Positions 8,601 to 17,821 of a stretch of 64,000 nucleotides of DNA are shown piece by piece. The translations under genes and the position numbers were made by a program. The stretch lies in NCBI RefSeq assembly GCF_900113525.1, contig NZ_FOPP01000001.1:434001-498000 (forward strand), given 5' to 3'. This DNA is from Pedobacter insulae (GTDB taxonomy: Bacteria; Bacteroidota; Bacteroidia; Sphingobacteriales; Sphingobacteriaceae). The notes beneath the pieces were generated by a model. It worked only from the letters and a program-made list of their open reading frames with translations. It was not told where the DNA came from and made no database searches. Positions within the stretch are counted from its first letter, which is position 1. Each line of letters begins with the position of its first letter.

Positions 8601-8987
8601 ATGATTCTAATCGCGAAATGGGTAGTGGTACTTTTTGGATTGTTTCTTATCTGTATAGGATTGCTTATGCTCTTTGCCCCACAGAAAGCTAGAGAAACTT
8701 TAAGAAAGGCTGGCAGTACCAATTTTATCAATTATGCTGAAATAACCTTCAGAATGATTCCTGCAGCGGGAATCATCATCTATTCGGACTATTCAAGATT
8801 TCCAGAGATATTCAAGATATTTGGATGGTTTATGTTAGCAACCTCTGGTGTTCTTTATCTTGTGCCTAGAAGAATTCACCACGCATTCTCTATGAGCGCG
8901 GCAGACGTTCTGAAGCCGCTCTATTTCCGTTTGTTATCGCCATTAACATTGCTATTCGGGGTTGCAGTGATTTATTGCGTAATCTAG
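8601..8987 (+). CDS. Small multi-pass membrane protein, function unknown
   Basis: I do not recognise this 128-residue protein. It has about four hydrophobic segments (roughly 5-27, 50-65, 72-88 and 108-127), a basic stretch PQKARETLRKAG after the first helix, and VPRRIHH before the last third. It has no signal peptide cleavage site, so it should be an inner-membrane protein. It is transcribed alone, from a plausible promoter about 85 bases upstream, and the next gene starts 270 bases later. The hydrophobicity pattern and promoter support a real gene. Confidence 0.7.
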   Translation: MILIAKWVVVLFGLFLICIGLLMLFAPQKARETLRKAGSTNFINYAEITFRMIPAAGIIIYSDYSRFPEIFKIFGWFMLATSGVLYLVPRRIHHAFSMSAADVLKPLYFRLLSPLTLLFGVAVIYCVI

Positions 8988-9224
8988 TTAGTTTAAAAGA
9001 TTAAATAGAGGTGTCTAGTTTAGAATACCAATTGATGGGTTGCGATCTTAATCTGAAACGATCATTTTTTTCCACATGATATGGCGATAAAAACCTAATT
9101 AAGGTACCTTACCTCTGTTCTTAAAAAGTTAAATATAAGGGTAAGATTTGCGTGTTAACTTATTCCAAAAAGCTTTGATATAAGTGCTTGATAAAGCGAT
9201 TAGGAAATCAAAATAATAAAGCAC

Positions 9225-9232
9225 TATTTTTG
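9225..9232 (+). promoter_or_regulatory. Putative -7 promoter element TATTTTTG
   Basis: The octamer matches TAnnTTTG and lies 25 bases before the DUF4271 gene. I see no convincing -33 partner at the proper spacing. Confidence 0.45.
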
Positions 9233-9257
9233 CGATGGCTAATATCTAATCTGTTCT

Positions 9258-10208
9258 ATGTACCAAAAGCTTATTCTGTTTCTTCTTTTAGGTCACTACA
9301 CTTTCGCACAACAGCCTGGTGTTGATTCATTAACTCAAAAGATCAAACTGGATGCCCGATATTTAGACACTGCAATTATTCAGCAGCAAAGTGTTCGGGA
9401 TACTGTAGCCCCCGTTTTGCTTCGCACATTAGATTCTTTACAGCGAGTGCAATATGATGACAGTGTTAGGAGAACTTTTGGATTTCCATTTTTCAATCTG
9501 CAAGATGCGGTCAAAAATTATAAACGAGCTGATCAAATTCCTCAATATCAAGAAGGAAAACCCATTGAAAGAAGGGACCTATGGATTGTCGCTTCAATTG
9601 CTTTCCTACTTATTTTGTTTGCTGTATTAAAGAATTTTTTTGATAAACAACTCACACTGCTCGTTCAATCTTTTTTTAGCAACCGGATACTTGCTAACGT
9701 AAATAAGGAAGAAAATTTATTTACTTCTTGGCAATTTTTATTGTTATTTATTCATTTCGGCTTTACTATTGGCTTATTTTTTTATCTAGTTGGACGCCAT
9801 AAGGAGTTGAGCTTTGTGAAGGACGGCTTTTCAGCATTCATCAGTATTTCAATTGCTATTCTGATTCTTTATGCCTTAAAGATTGTAGTTCTAAAGATGC
9901 TAGGCTTCTTTTTTAAAGTGCAGAAACCTATCAATGAATATGTTTCTATATTGTATCTCACTTATTTTAATGCATCATTTTTGTTCATGCCATTGGTAAT
10001 TGCCTTTGCTTTGTCGCCAGCTCCGTATGGCAAATTTTATATGGCAACTGCGATTGTTTTGTTGTTGATTATATTTGTTTTTCAGATGATTAGAGCGGGA
10101 TTTACTATTTTATCTCAAAATCGATTTTCAAAAGTCTATTTATTATTGTACTTTTGCACCCTCGAAATTTGCCCTATATTAATATTAATCAAGGCAATAG
10201 GATTTTAA
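9258..10208 (+). CDS. DUF4271 family membrane protein
   Basis: The 316-residue protein has a signal peptide (HYTFAQQ cleavage region), a periplasmic segment of about 90 residues, and then about six or seven transmembrane helices from residue 110 to the end. This matches DUF4271, a Bacteroidota family of unknown function that is commonly found beside hemD. The stop codon is 16 bases before hemD, so the two are very likely one operon. The conserved pairing suggests a link to tetrapyrrole synthesis or to envelope biology, but nothing in the sequence shows a reaction. Confidence 0.82.
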   Translation: MYQKLILFLLLGHYTFAQQPGVDSLTQKIKLDARYLDTAIIQQQSVRDTVAPVLLRTLDSLQRVQYDDSVRRTFGFPFFNLQDAVKNYKRADQIPQYQEGKPIERRDLWIVASIAFLLILFAVLKNFFDKQLTLLVQSFFSNRILANVNKEENLFTSWQFLLLFIHFGFTIGLFFYLVGRHKELSFVKDGFSAFISISIAILILYALKIVVLKMLGFFFKVQKPINEYVSILYLTYFNASFLFMPLVIAFALSPAPYGKFYMATAIVLLLIIFVFQMIRAGFTILSQNRFSKVYLLLYFCTLEICPILILIKAIGF

Positions 10209-10224
10209 GCGGTAATTATTTAAA

Positions 10225-10995
10225 ATGCAGGAAAAGAACGAAGATAGGGTACTCAAGGTAAAAAGTATACTAGTTACATTGCCAAAGCCCGAAACAGAAA
10301 AATCACCTTATTTTGACTTAGCGAAGAAGTATAATTTAAAAATTGATTTTAGATCTTTCATTCATGTTGAAGGTGTTGCAGCAAGAGACTTTAGAAAAGA
10401 CAAGGTTAATTTAGCAGATTTTACGGCCGTGGTATTTACGAGTCGCAACGCGGTTGATCATTTTTTCAGAGTTTGTGAAGAGATGAGATATGAAGTGCCG
10501 GCTGATCTAAAATACTTTTGTATTTCGGAGTCGACGGCATTATACCTACAAAAGTATATTCAATATAGGAAGCGAAAGATCTTTTTCGGAAAGCAAACTG
10601 CTTCTGATTTAGCGGAGGTTTTGAAAAAGCACTCGACAGAGAAATTCCTTTATCCATGCTCTGATGTAGCTACTGAAGACACGATGAACTTTCTTCAGAA
10701 AAACGGATATGACGTTACGCCTGCGGTTTTGTTTAGAACAGTGGTGAGTGATCTTTCCGATCTTGCTGAAGTTTTTTATGATGTGATTGCATTTTTTAGT
10801 CCATCAAGTATTCAATCGCTTTACACAAATTTTCCTGATTTTAAACAAAATAAGACTCGAATTGCTGCTTTTGGACTAAATACTCATAAAGCTGTGATGG
10901 ATGCTGGACTTATTGTAGATATTGCAGCTCCAAGTCCGGAAGCACCCTCCATGATTATGGCAATTGAGAATTATATTAAGAAGTCTAATAAATAA
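10225..10995 (+). CDS. hemD: Uroporphyrinogen-III synthase
   Basis: The 256-residue cytoplasmic enzyme closes linear hydroxymethylbilane to uroporphyrinogen III, the branch point of heme and corrin synthesis. HemD is weakly conserved; the support here is the two-domain layout and typical blocks: VFTSRNAVDHFF (about 72-83), YFCISESTALYL, FFGKQTASDLAEVL, FLYPCSDVA and the ending strand IAFFSPSSIQSL. The length matches the family. It is the second gene of the DUF4271-hemD pair and is followed by a strong terminator. No other tetrapyrrole synthesis gene is adjacent; hemW is nearby but on the other strand. Confidence 0.88.
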   Translation: MQEKNEDRVLKVKSILVTLPKPETEKSPYFDLAKKYNLKIDFRSFIHVEGVAARDFRKDKVNLADFTAVVFTSRNAVDHFFRVCEEMRYEVPADLKYFCISESTALYLQKYIQYRKRKIFFGKQTASDLAEVLKKHSTEKFLYPCSDVATEDTMNFLQKNGYDVTPAVLFRTVVSDLSDLAEVFYDVIAFFSPSSIQSLYTNFPDFKQNKTRIAAFGLNTHKAVMDAGLIVDIAAPSPEAPSMIMAIENYIKKSNK

Positions 10996-11020
10996 GATAA
11001 TTGAATTCAAATTGAATTGG

Positions 11021-11056
11021 AAACCCTCTCAAAGTTAACTTGAGGGGGTTTTTTTA
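11021..11056 (+). terminator. Terminator after hemD
   Basis: Arms 11021-11032 and 11040-11051 form a 12-bp stem with one G-T pair, followed by a run of seven T. It ends the DUF4271-hemD transcript. Confidence 0.85.
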
Positions 11057-11305
11057 TTCTCCTTGGCTTTTCACCTCTATGAGGTGAATGTTTTTGATGA
11101 TGCGTTTTACTTTGAGTCGAAAGGATAAACCGAAGCGTTAAATACGCTTAACAAGCTTAACGACAATTATTTGAAGTAGTCATGCGGGTAGGGACTGGTT
11201 GATTCCATTGTTCAATTTGTTTTTTTTAGGTAAAATATTGTTTATATCGATGATTTTCGATAAAATTGCTATAAATATAGTTTTGATATTGCTATAACTA
11301 ATAGT
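11057..11305 (+). promoter_or_regulatory. Upstream region of the gld operon with TAGTTTTG element
   Basis: This gap between the hemD terminator and gldK holds no gene that I can support. TAGTTTTG at 11278-11285 fits TAnnTTTG and lies 20 bases before the gldK ATG. No clear -33 TTTG stands at the usual distance. The region from about 11220 is very AT-rich, with repeated TATTG-like words. Confidence 0.5.
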
Positions 11306-12631
11306 ATGAGAAAAATTTACTTTCTTGGTTTTCTGATTATTTCAAGCCTTTTTATAGGGTGTTCTAAGAATGGTCAGCAAGGAGAACTGGTAGGCGCTTA
11401 TAATAAGAAATTCAAGAATAAAACCATTCCATTGGGCATGGTGTTTATTCCGCAAGGAAGAACGTTAATTGGTATGACAGATGAGGACCTGAGTTTTTAT
11501 CAAGGGTCCCCAAGTAGGATGACTTCATTTACGGCCTTTTATATGGATCAGACGGAGATTACCAACGCCGAATACAGGCAATTTGTAAACTGGGTGAGGG
11601 ATTCTATTGCGATCACTTCTATGGGGCAAGCCGGGGCGCCAAACCTGTATAAGCCTGCGCCTACAGGAACCACTCCAGCTGGCCCACAAAGCATTAACTG
11701 GAATGCGGCTAGTAAAAGTGGAGTGCTTTGGGGAAAAAATAATCAATATTCAGCCAAGCTACAAAACATGTATTATAGTGGTAACGATGCTATTTCAGGG
11801 AGAAATGAGATAGATGTGAGACGATTAAGATATGCCTATGAGTATGTTAATTTAGGTTTAGTTGCTGAAGGGAGAAACGACTCTACCAAAAGCAGACAGG
11901 ATTTTATTGAGAGATATTTAGACAATCCTACTCCTGGAAAGGCAAATGAACACCCATCAGTGAATGTGTATCCTGATACCATGGTTTGGAGAATGGACTA
12001 TTCTTATTCCCAAAATGATCCAATGGTTGAATCTTACTTCAATCACCCCTCGTACGATGAGTATCCGGTTGTAGGGGTGACTTGGGAGCAGGCTAATGCT
12101 TTCTGTAATTGGAGAACTGTTTTTTATAACAATGTTGCAGCAGCACGTAAAATCCCGGTTAATTCGAGAAATAAATACAGGTTGCCAACAGATCAAGAGT
12201 TTGAATACGCTGCAAGAGGTGGCAATACTAAAACAACCTATCCGTGGGGCGGGCCATACATCATGAACATCAAAGGATGTTTACAGGCTAACTTTAAAGT
12301 GGGAAGAGGGAATTATACGGATGATGGTGGAATGTACACCGTAAATGCAAAATCATATTTGCCAAACGATTACGGTTTGTATTGTATGGCGGGTAATGTT
12401 GCAGAATGGACAATTACGGCTTATAATAAATCGGCGACTAGTTTGTTGTTAGATTTTAACCCCAATTATACGAGTAATAGAAAAGGTAATAAAGTAGTGC
12501 GTGGAGGTTCGTGGAAAGATATTGGTTTTTTCCTTCAAAACTCCGTGGGCACCTACGAAATGCAGGATAAGCCTAGATCCTATATTGGCTTCCGTTGTGT
12601 ATCTGATTTCGCAGGTAACAGCATCAACTAA
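11306..12631 (+). CDS. gldK: T9SS outer-membrane-ring lipoprotein GldK
   Basis: The 441-residue protein begins with a lipoprotein signal (hydrophobic core, lipobox LFIGC with Cys about residue 19). The rest is a formylglycine-generating-enzyme/sulfatase-modifying-factor fold without known enzyme activity in this family: PLGMVFIPQG, MDQTEITNAEYRQFV, YPVVGVTWEQANAFCNWR, YRLPTDQEFEYAARGG, GNVAEW and VVRGGSW are visible. In the family GldK (PorK) makes the periplasmic ring under the outer membrane with GldN. It is the first gene of gldKLMN, 34 bases before gldL, and gliding and T9SS secretion in relatives need all four. Confidence 0.95.
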   Translation: MRKIYFLGFLIISSLFIGCSKNGQQGELVGAYNKKFKNKTIPLGMVFIPQGRTLIGMTDEDLSFYQGSPSRMTSFTAFYMDQTEITNAEYRQFVNWVRDSIAITSMGQAGAPNLYKPAPTGTTPAGPQSINWNAASKSGVLWGKNNQYSAKLQNMYYSGNDAISGRNEIDVRRLRYAYEYVNLGLVAEGRNDSTKSRQDFIERYLDNPTPGKANEHPSVNVYPDTMVWRMDYSYSQNDPMVESYFNHPSYDEYPVVGVTWEQANAFCNWRTVFYNNVAAARKIPVNSRNKYRLPTDQEFEYAARGGNTKTTYPWGGPYIMNIKGCLQANFKVGRGNYTDDGGMYTVNAKSYLPNDYGLYCMAGNVAEWTITAYNKSATSLLLDFNPNYTSNRKGNKVVRGGSWKDIGFFLQNSVGTYEMQDKPRSYIGFRCVSDFAGNSIN

Positions 12632-12665
12632 CTTCAAACAATAAAACAAAATTTTAAAATAGCAT

Positions 12666-13475
12666 ATGGCAGCAAGAAAACAACCAGGTTGGTTACACGT
12701 AGCGATTTCCTGGGGAGCAAGTATAGTAATTATCGGAGCATTGGCAAAAATTGTGCATTGGGGAGGCTCCTATGCCAATTATATTATCGGAGTAGGCCTC
12801 GGTGTAGAAGCCGTATTGTTCTTTTTGACAGGGTTTTTTCCTCCTGAACCTGAATTGCCTTGGGAACGCGTTTATCCAGAATTAAACCCTGGTTTTGCGG
12901 GAGAATTACCGAAAGCAACAGTTAGAACTGCGCCTGCTACAGGTTTCTCTTCCACTGCAGCACTTGACAAAATGTTAGTGGATGCGAAAATTGGTCCCGA
13001 TCTTATCGAAAGTTTGGGAACTGGCTTGCGCACTTTTGGAGATAAAGTAGCCGCAATTTCAACTGTTTCTGACGCAGCACTTGCTACGAATGAATTTACC
13101 GGTAAAGTTAAGACGGCAAGTACCAGTTTCGACAATTTGAATACAGCATTTGGAAAAGCGACCGCTCAATTAGTGGAAATGGGCGAAAGCAACATTGATT
13201 CTAAAGCATATCATGACCAAATAAATAATTTGGCTAAGAATTTATCAGCTTTAAACGCAGTTTATGAATTAGAATTACAGGATTCAAGTGCTCATTTAAA
13301 ATCAATGAATAAATTTTATCAGAATCTATCGTTAACGATGAATAATTTCAATGAGTCGATGGAAGATTCGAAACAATTCAAGGACGAAGTAGGTAAACTG
13401 GCTAAAAATCTTTCTTCATTGAATGCTATTTATGGCAATATGCTTACGGCGATGAATCAACCACGTACAAATTAG
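12666..13475 (+). CDS. gldL: T9SS inner-membrane motor subunit GldL
   Basis: The 269-residue protein has two transmembrane helices near the N-terminus (about 12-32 and 37-58), including the motor motif region AKIVHWGGSYANY, then PPEPELPWERVYPEL and a long helical cytoplasmic tail. In T9SS, a GldL ring surrounds a GldM dimer and uses the proton motive force to drive secretion and gliding. A glutamate in the second helix (GLGVEAVLFF) is the expected proton-path residue. The tail contains repeated LAKNLSALNAVYE-like heptads (about 180-195 and 240-255), which indicates coiled coil. It lies between gldK and gldM. Confidence 0.96.
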   Translation: MAARKQPGWLHVAISWGASIVIIGALAKIVHWGGSYANYIIGVGLGVEAVLFFLTGFFPPEPELPWERVYPELNPGFAGELPKATVRTAPATGFSSTAALDKMLVDAKIGPDLIESLGTGLRTFGDKVAAISTVSDAALATNEFTGKVKTASTSFDNLNTAFGKATAQLVEMGESNIDSKAYHDQINNLAKNLSALNAVYELELQDSSAHLKSMNKFYQNLSLTMNNFNESMEDSKQFKDEVGKLAKNLSSLNAIYGNMLTAMNQPRTN

Positions 13476-13513
13476 TATTTTAATTAAATAACCATTACAA
13501 AATCTAATTAGAC

Positions 13514-15052
13514 ATGGCTGGAGGAAGAGAAACAACAAGGCAGAAGATGATTAATATCATGTATTTGGTATTATTAGCGATGCTTGCTTTGAATGTTTCA
13601 GACACAATACTAAATGCTTTTAAGAATATCAACGATAGTTTAGACGCTTCAAAAACCAATGTGAGCACGAGCCTTGACCAGCTATTCAGCGCATTTCAAA
13701 ATACAGAATTAAAAAATAAGCCTGAACGTGCGAAACCTATTTGGGAAAAGGCAAATAAAGCTAGAGCGTATGCGGATGAGCTGAATAAAGAAATTCAAAG
13801 ACTTAAAAATGAATTTAGAACTGCTGGTGAGGGGATTGATGAAGAGACAGGAGATTTCGTATTAAGAGAGAATATGGATATCGCTCAAAACATCATGCTC
13901 AACAAAAAGGAGGGACAAAAATTAAAAGCCAAAATAAATGAAACCAGAGCAAAATTGATCTCATTGCTGGATGCGAAAGCACAAAGAAATGTTTCTTTTT
14001 CGCTAGAAGCCAAAGACTCGGAGAAACCAATTAATGGTAAAAAGAAATGGGAAGAGATTAATTTTGGAGAGGGAACACCTTTAACTGCTGCAAATACAAT
14101 CCTTACTAAAATTCAAGCGGATTTAAAGAATGCAGAGGCGGAAGTTGTAAAGAGATTGTTTAGTGAAATGAACCAAAATCAAATGACTTTGGATGTATTT
14201 AAGGCTGTTGCCGTACCGTCTGGAAGTTATGTAATCCAAGGTCAACCTTATAAGGCTGAAGTGTTTTTGACAGCAAGCGATTCGAAATCTAATCCTAGTA
14301 TTAGTGTAGGAGGTAATTCCCTGAATGTAAAAGATGGTGTTGGAACCTATACGGGTAGTACAAATGCGGTGGGCTCATACACTTGGCGTGGAACAATACG
14401 TGTTAAACAAGCGGATGGGGAAATTAAGATATATGAAACCCAGCCAATTACTTATCAAGTTGCAAAGCCGTCTGCAACGGTTTCTTCTACGAATTTGAAT
14501 GTAATTTATGCTGGTATTGCAAATCCATTTTCTATTTCTGCTCCGGGTTTTTCATTAGAAAGCATTAAGGCAAGTATTTCTGCGGGCTCTTTATCGGGAA
14601 GTGCTGGCAAATATATGGTAAATGTTCCGGGGAGTATGGTTGGTAAGGAAGTTACTATTAATGTATCTGGAACAGCTGATGGAAAATCGCTAAGTTTAGG
14701 AAGCAATAAATTTAGAGTAAAACCGATTCCTAATCCTACTGCTAAATTTGCAGGCAGAATGGGGGGCATAATTTCGGGGAATAAAATTGTGAATGAAGGT
14801 GTGGTAGTAGCGGCGATAGAGGATTTTGAGTTTGACGTTAAAATTCCGGTTTTAAGATTTACAGTTGTGATTGCTAAACCGAGGCAAGATGCTCAAACTT
14901 ATAACTGCCAAGGGAGTGCTTTGAGTGCCCAAGCTAAATCGGCGATGTCTTCATTACCTTATCAATCGAGGGTTTATGTCGAGAATATTCAGGTTCAATT
15001 GCCAGACGGACGTACGCCGACGATTAATTCTATGGTATTTACAGTAAATTAA
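13514..15052 (+). CDS. gldM: T9SS motor shaft protein GldM
   Basis: The 512-residue protein has a single N-terminal transmembrane helix (INIMYLVLLAMLALNVSDTI, about 12-31) and a long periplasmic part. In the family this part is a helical domain (to about 220) followed by three Ig-like beta domains that reach the GldK/GldN ring. The region from 225 on is beta-rich here, with segments such as SYTWRGTIRV and FRVKPIPNPTAKFAG, which agrees. Length matches GldM of gliding relatives. It starts 38 bases after gldL and ends six bases before gldN. Confidence 0.96.
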   Translation: MAGGRETTRQKMINIMYLVLLAMLALNVSDTILNAFKNINDSLDASKTNVSTSLDQLFSAFQNTELKNKPERAKPIWEKANKARAYADELNKEIQRLKNEFRTAGEGIDEETGDFVLRENMDIAQNIMLNKKEGQKLKAKINETRAKLISLLDAKAQRNVSFSLEAKDSEKPINGKKKWEEINFGEGTPLTAANTILTKIQADLKNAEAEVVKRLFSEMNQNQMTLDVFKAVAVPSGSYVIQGQPYKAEVFLTASDSKSNPSISVGGNSLNVKDGVGTYTGSTNAVGSYTWRGTIRVKQADGEIKIYETQPITYQVAKPSATVSSTNLNVIYAGIANPFSISAPGFSLESIKASISAGSLSGSAGKYMVNVPGSMVGKEVTINVSGTADGKSLSLGSNKFRVKPIPNPTAKFAGRMGGIISGNKIVNEGVVVAAIEDFEFDVKIPVLRFTVVIAKPRQDAQTYNCQGSALSAQAKSAMSSLPYQSRVYVENIQVQLPDGRTPTINSMVFTVN

Positions 15053-15058
15053 AAGATT

Positions 15059-15991
15059 ATGAAAAGATTGCTTTTTTTGGCCATATTTATTTTTACCACA
15101 GTGTTCGCGTTTGCACAAACACAAGGCGCCATAACACCTCCAGTTGTCGATAAAAAGGACACTCCAAAAAAGAAACTTATTCCTAAAAAGGATGGATATC
15201 TTTCTAAGGAAGTTACTGAAGCGGATACGGTGGTCCCTTATTCTGTTATTAAGGATGAAGATAAAGCTTTTGTAAAGAGGGTTTGGAGAGAAATAGATCT
15301 ACGTGATCGGGGCAATTCAATACTTGCTTCCCCTAAAGTAAATTTACTAGGCGTAATTTATACGGCACTAAATAATGGCGAATTAGACATGTATGCGCCA
15401 GACGACGAAGATTTTAAAGGGCAGCCCTTAAATTCCTCAAGAGGAAATAGCACTACTGCAGGAACGGGTTCGGCTGCTGATACCGCTTTTTTAGGCCTTA
15501 ATCAAAATACAAATGAATTAAACAGAGCAGACAATGAGTTTTTTGCCGCTAGTTACTCGATCATAAGAATTAAGGAAGACTGGGTATTAGACATTAAAAG
15601 AGGGATTTTTGAACCCCGGATTGTTGGTATTGCTCCGGTAAGAATAGACGTTAAAACACCTGTTGATAACAATGGGGTGCCTTTGGTGGATCCCGTTACA
15701 AACACGGTGAGAGGGGATACATTGAAATCTGTTGCAGGGTGGTTTTATTTCGATGACCTGAGAGAAATTTTAGTAAAAACCAAGATTGCTAACAATGGCA
15801 ATGATAACTCGGGTATTAACTTTGATGATGTGTTTGTAAGAAGATTATTTTATAGCAATATTACAAAATGGTCTAACGCAGCAGATAACAGAATTGCGGA
15901 TTATATAGCTAACTCAAAGGATAGATTAATCGAATCAGAAAGAATAAAGAAATGGTTATCTGATTTTGAACAGGGACTTTGGGAGTATTAA
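15059..15991 (+). CDS. gldN: T9SS ring protein GldN
   Basis: The 310-residue periplasmic protein has a signal peptide (cleavage near VFAFAQ, about residue 20). Family blocks visible are VWREIDLRDRGN, DEDFKGQPLN and EDWVLDIKRGIFEPRIVGIAP. GldN (PorN) joins GldK in the periplasmic ring and contacts GldM. It is the last gene of gldKLMN. Its stop codon overlaps that of uvrC on the other strand by four bases, and there is no room for a hairpin terminator between them, so transcripts from the two strands probably run into each other. Confidence 0.95.
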   Translation: MKRLLFLAIFIFTTVFAFAQTQGAITPPVVDKKDTPKKKLIPKKDGYLSKEVTEADTVVPYSVIKDEDKAFVKRVWREIDLRDRGNSILASPKVNLLGVIYTALNNGELDMYAPDDEDFKGQPLNSSRGNSTTAGTGSAADTAFLGLNQNTNELNRADNEFFAASYSIIRIKEDWVLDIKRGIFEPRIVGIAPVRIDVKTPVDNNGVPLVDPVTNTVRGDTLKSVAGWFYFDDLREILVKTKIANNGNDNSGINFDDVFVRRLFYSNITKWSNAADNRIADYIANSKDRLIESERIKKWLSDFEQGLWEY

Positions 15992-17799
15992 ACCTCGTAA
16001 GTCTTGCTAAAATATTCAGTTAAGGCTTGGATCTGCTTTTTGTTTAATAAGGTAACCAGCTCTTCTTCTTTAGCTTCTTTAATCCGCTTTACCGACTTAA
16101 ATTTGACCAATAACTTATCGGCTGTTGCTTTGCCAATGCCCGCTATTTGCTCAAGCTCTGTTTTTAGCGTTCCCTGGTCTCTTTTTTTCCGGTGAAAAGT
16201 AATTCCAAAACGGTGTGCCTCGTCCCTTAGCTGCTGAATGATTTTAAGCGTTTCGGATTTTTTATCGAGGTATAACGGCAGGCTATCACCTGGGTAATAT
16301 AGTTCTTCCAACCGTTTAGCTATACCGATTACAGTCACTTTTTTATCTATACCTAATTTCTTTAAACTAATTAAGGCAGATGATAACTGACCTTTTCCCC
16401 CATCGATGATAATCAACTGCGGTAGAGGTTCATTTTCGTCGAGCATTCTTCGATAACGTCTATAAACGGCTTCTTCCATTGTCGCAAAATCATTCGGTCC
16501 TTCAACTGTTTTTACGTTAAAATGCCGATAGTCTTTTTTACTGGGCTTGGCATCTTTAAATACTACAATAGCCGAAACGGGATACTTGCCTTGAAAATTC
16601 GAATTGTCAAAACACTCTATATGTTGGGGAAGTTGAGTTAAACGCAAATCATTTTTCATCTGACTTAAAATGCGATCAGTACGGAGATCGGGATTAAGTT
16701 TTTCGTATTGGTTTAATTTCTCTCTCCTGAAAAATAATACGTTTTTCTCCGAAAGCTCTAACAGCTTTTTCTTTTCACCCAGTTTAGGGACTATGAGTTT
16801 TAAATTTGCATCGCTTAAGCTAATCGGGAATGGAACAATAATTTCTTTGGAAGTACTATTAAATTTCGTTCTAAATTCTGTAATTGCGATGGTTAATAGC
16901 TCTTCATCGGTTTCATCCAAGCGCTTTTTGATTTCAATGGTCTGCGTCTGGATGATACTGCCATTCATCACTTTTAAGTAGTTCACAAAAGCATATCTCT
17001 CATCCGATGCAATACTCACCACATCGATATTGGTAATTGCACTGTTTACCACAGTAGATTTGCTTTGATATTTTTCTAAAAAGGCTAATTTCTTTTGATA
17101 AGAATGAGCCAACTCGAAATTTAGTTGATCTGAGGCAACTTTTATGACTTGTTTTACACTTCTAATTACATTGCCAATTTTTCCGTTTAAAATGTCTTTG
17201 ATCTCTTCAATATTTTGATCATAGTCTTCTTTACTTTGGTAATGCTGACACGGACCTTTACAATTTCCAATCTGATATTCCAGGCAAACCTTGAACTTGC
17301 CTGCATCTATATTTTGCGGTGTTAGAGGCAAATTGCAGGTTCTGAGTGTATAGATTTCCTTAATCAGATCTAAGATGGTATGCATCATTCCTACTGAGGC
17401 ATAAGGGCCGAAATAGGTTGATCCATCTTTAACCATTTTACGGGTCCAATATATGCGAGGGAATGCTTCTCTTTTAATGATAATCCACGGATAAGTTTTA
17501 TCATCCTTCAGCATAATATTATACTTTGGCTGATGTTTCTTGATCAAGCTGTTTTCTAACAGCCATGCATCTATTTCAGTGTCTACAATAGTAAAACTTA
17601 TCCTGCGGATTTTGGATACCAGGACCTTGGTTTTTCCATTGAATTGATTTTTATCCTGATTAAAATAAGACCCGACACGATTGCGCAGGTCTTTTGCCTT
17701 GCCAATATAAATGAGCAAGTCATCTGAATCATAATACTGGTAAACTCCGGGCTTATGTGGAACATCTACCAATGCCTTTTTATAATCGAAAGCACTCAT
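15988..17799 (-). CDS. uvrC: Excinuclease ABC subunit C
   Basis: The 603-residue protein is a full-length UvrC. The N-terminal GIY-YIG nuclease domain is visible (GVYQYYDSDDLLIYIGKA, about 18-35). It is followed by the cysteine-containing region CLEYQIGNCKGPC, the UVR motif (about 200-240), the RNase H-like second nuclease half (CFDNSNFQG, IIDGGKGQL), and two helix-hairpin-helix motifs at the end (IAGIGKATADKLL). It makes both incisions of nucleotide excision repair after UvrA/UvrB damage recognition. The penicillin-binding protein gene lies 22 bases upstream on the same strand, so co-transcription is likely but functionally unrelated. Confidence 0.97.
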   Translation of the reverse strand: MSAFDYKKALVDVPHKPGVYQYYDSDDLLIYIGKAKDLRNRVGSYFNQDKNQFNGKTKVLVSKIRRISFTIVDTEIDAWLLENSLIKKHQPKYNIMLKDDKTYPWIIIKREAFPRIYWTRKMVKDGSTYFGPYASVGMMHTILDLIKEIYTLRTCNLPLTPQNIDAGKFKVCLEYQIGNCKGPCQHYQSKEDYDQNIEEIKDILNGKIGNVIRSVKQVIKVASDQLNFELAHSYQKKLAFLEKYQSKSTVVNSAITNIDVVSIASDERYAFVNYLKVMNGSIIQTQTIEIKKRLDETDEELLTIAITEFRTKFNSTSKEIIVPFPISLSDANLKLIVPKLGEKKKLLELSEKNVLFFRREKLNQYEKLNPDLRTDRILSQMKNDLRLTQLPQHIECFDNSNFQGKYPVSAIVVFKDAKPSKKDYRHFNVKTVEGPNDFATMEEAVYRRYRRMLDENEPLPQLIIIDGGKGQLSSALISLKKLGIDKKVTVIGIAKRLEELYYPGDSLPLYLDKKSETLKIIQQLRDEAHRFGITFHRKKRDQGTLKTELEQIAGIGKATADKLLVKFKSVKRIKEAKEEELVTLLNKKQIQALTEYFSKTYEV

Positions 17800-17821
17800 A
17801 AACGAGGAATTACAAGATTAG

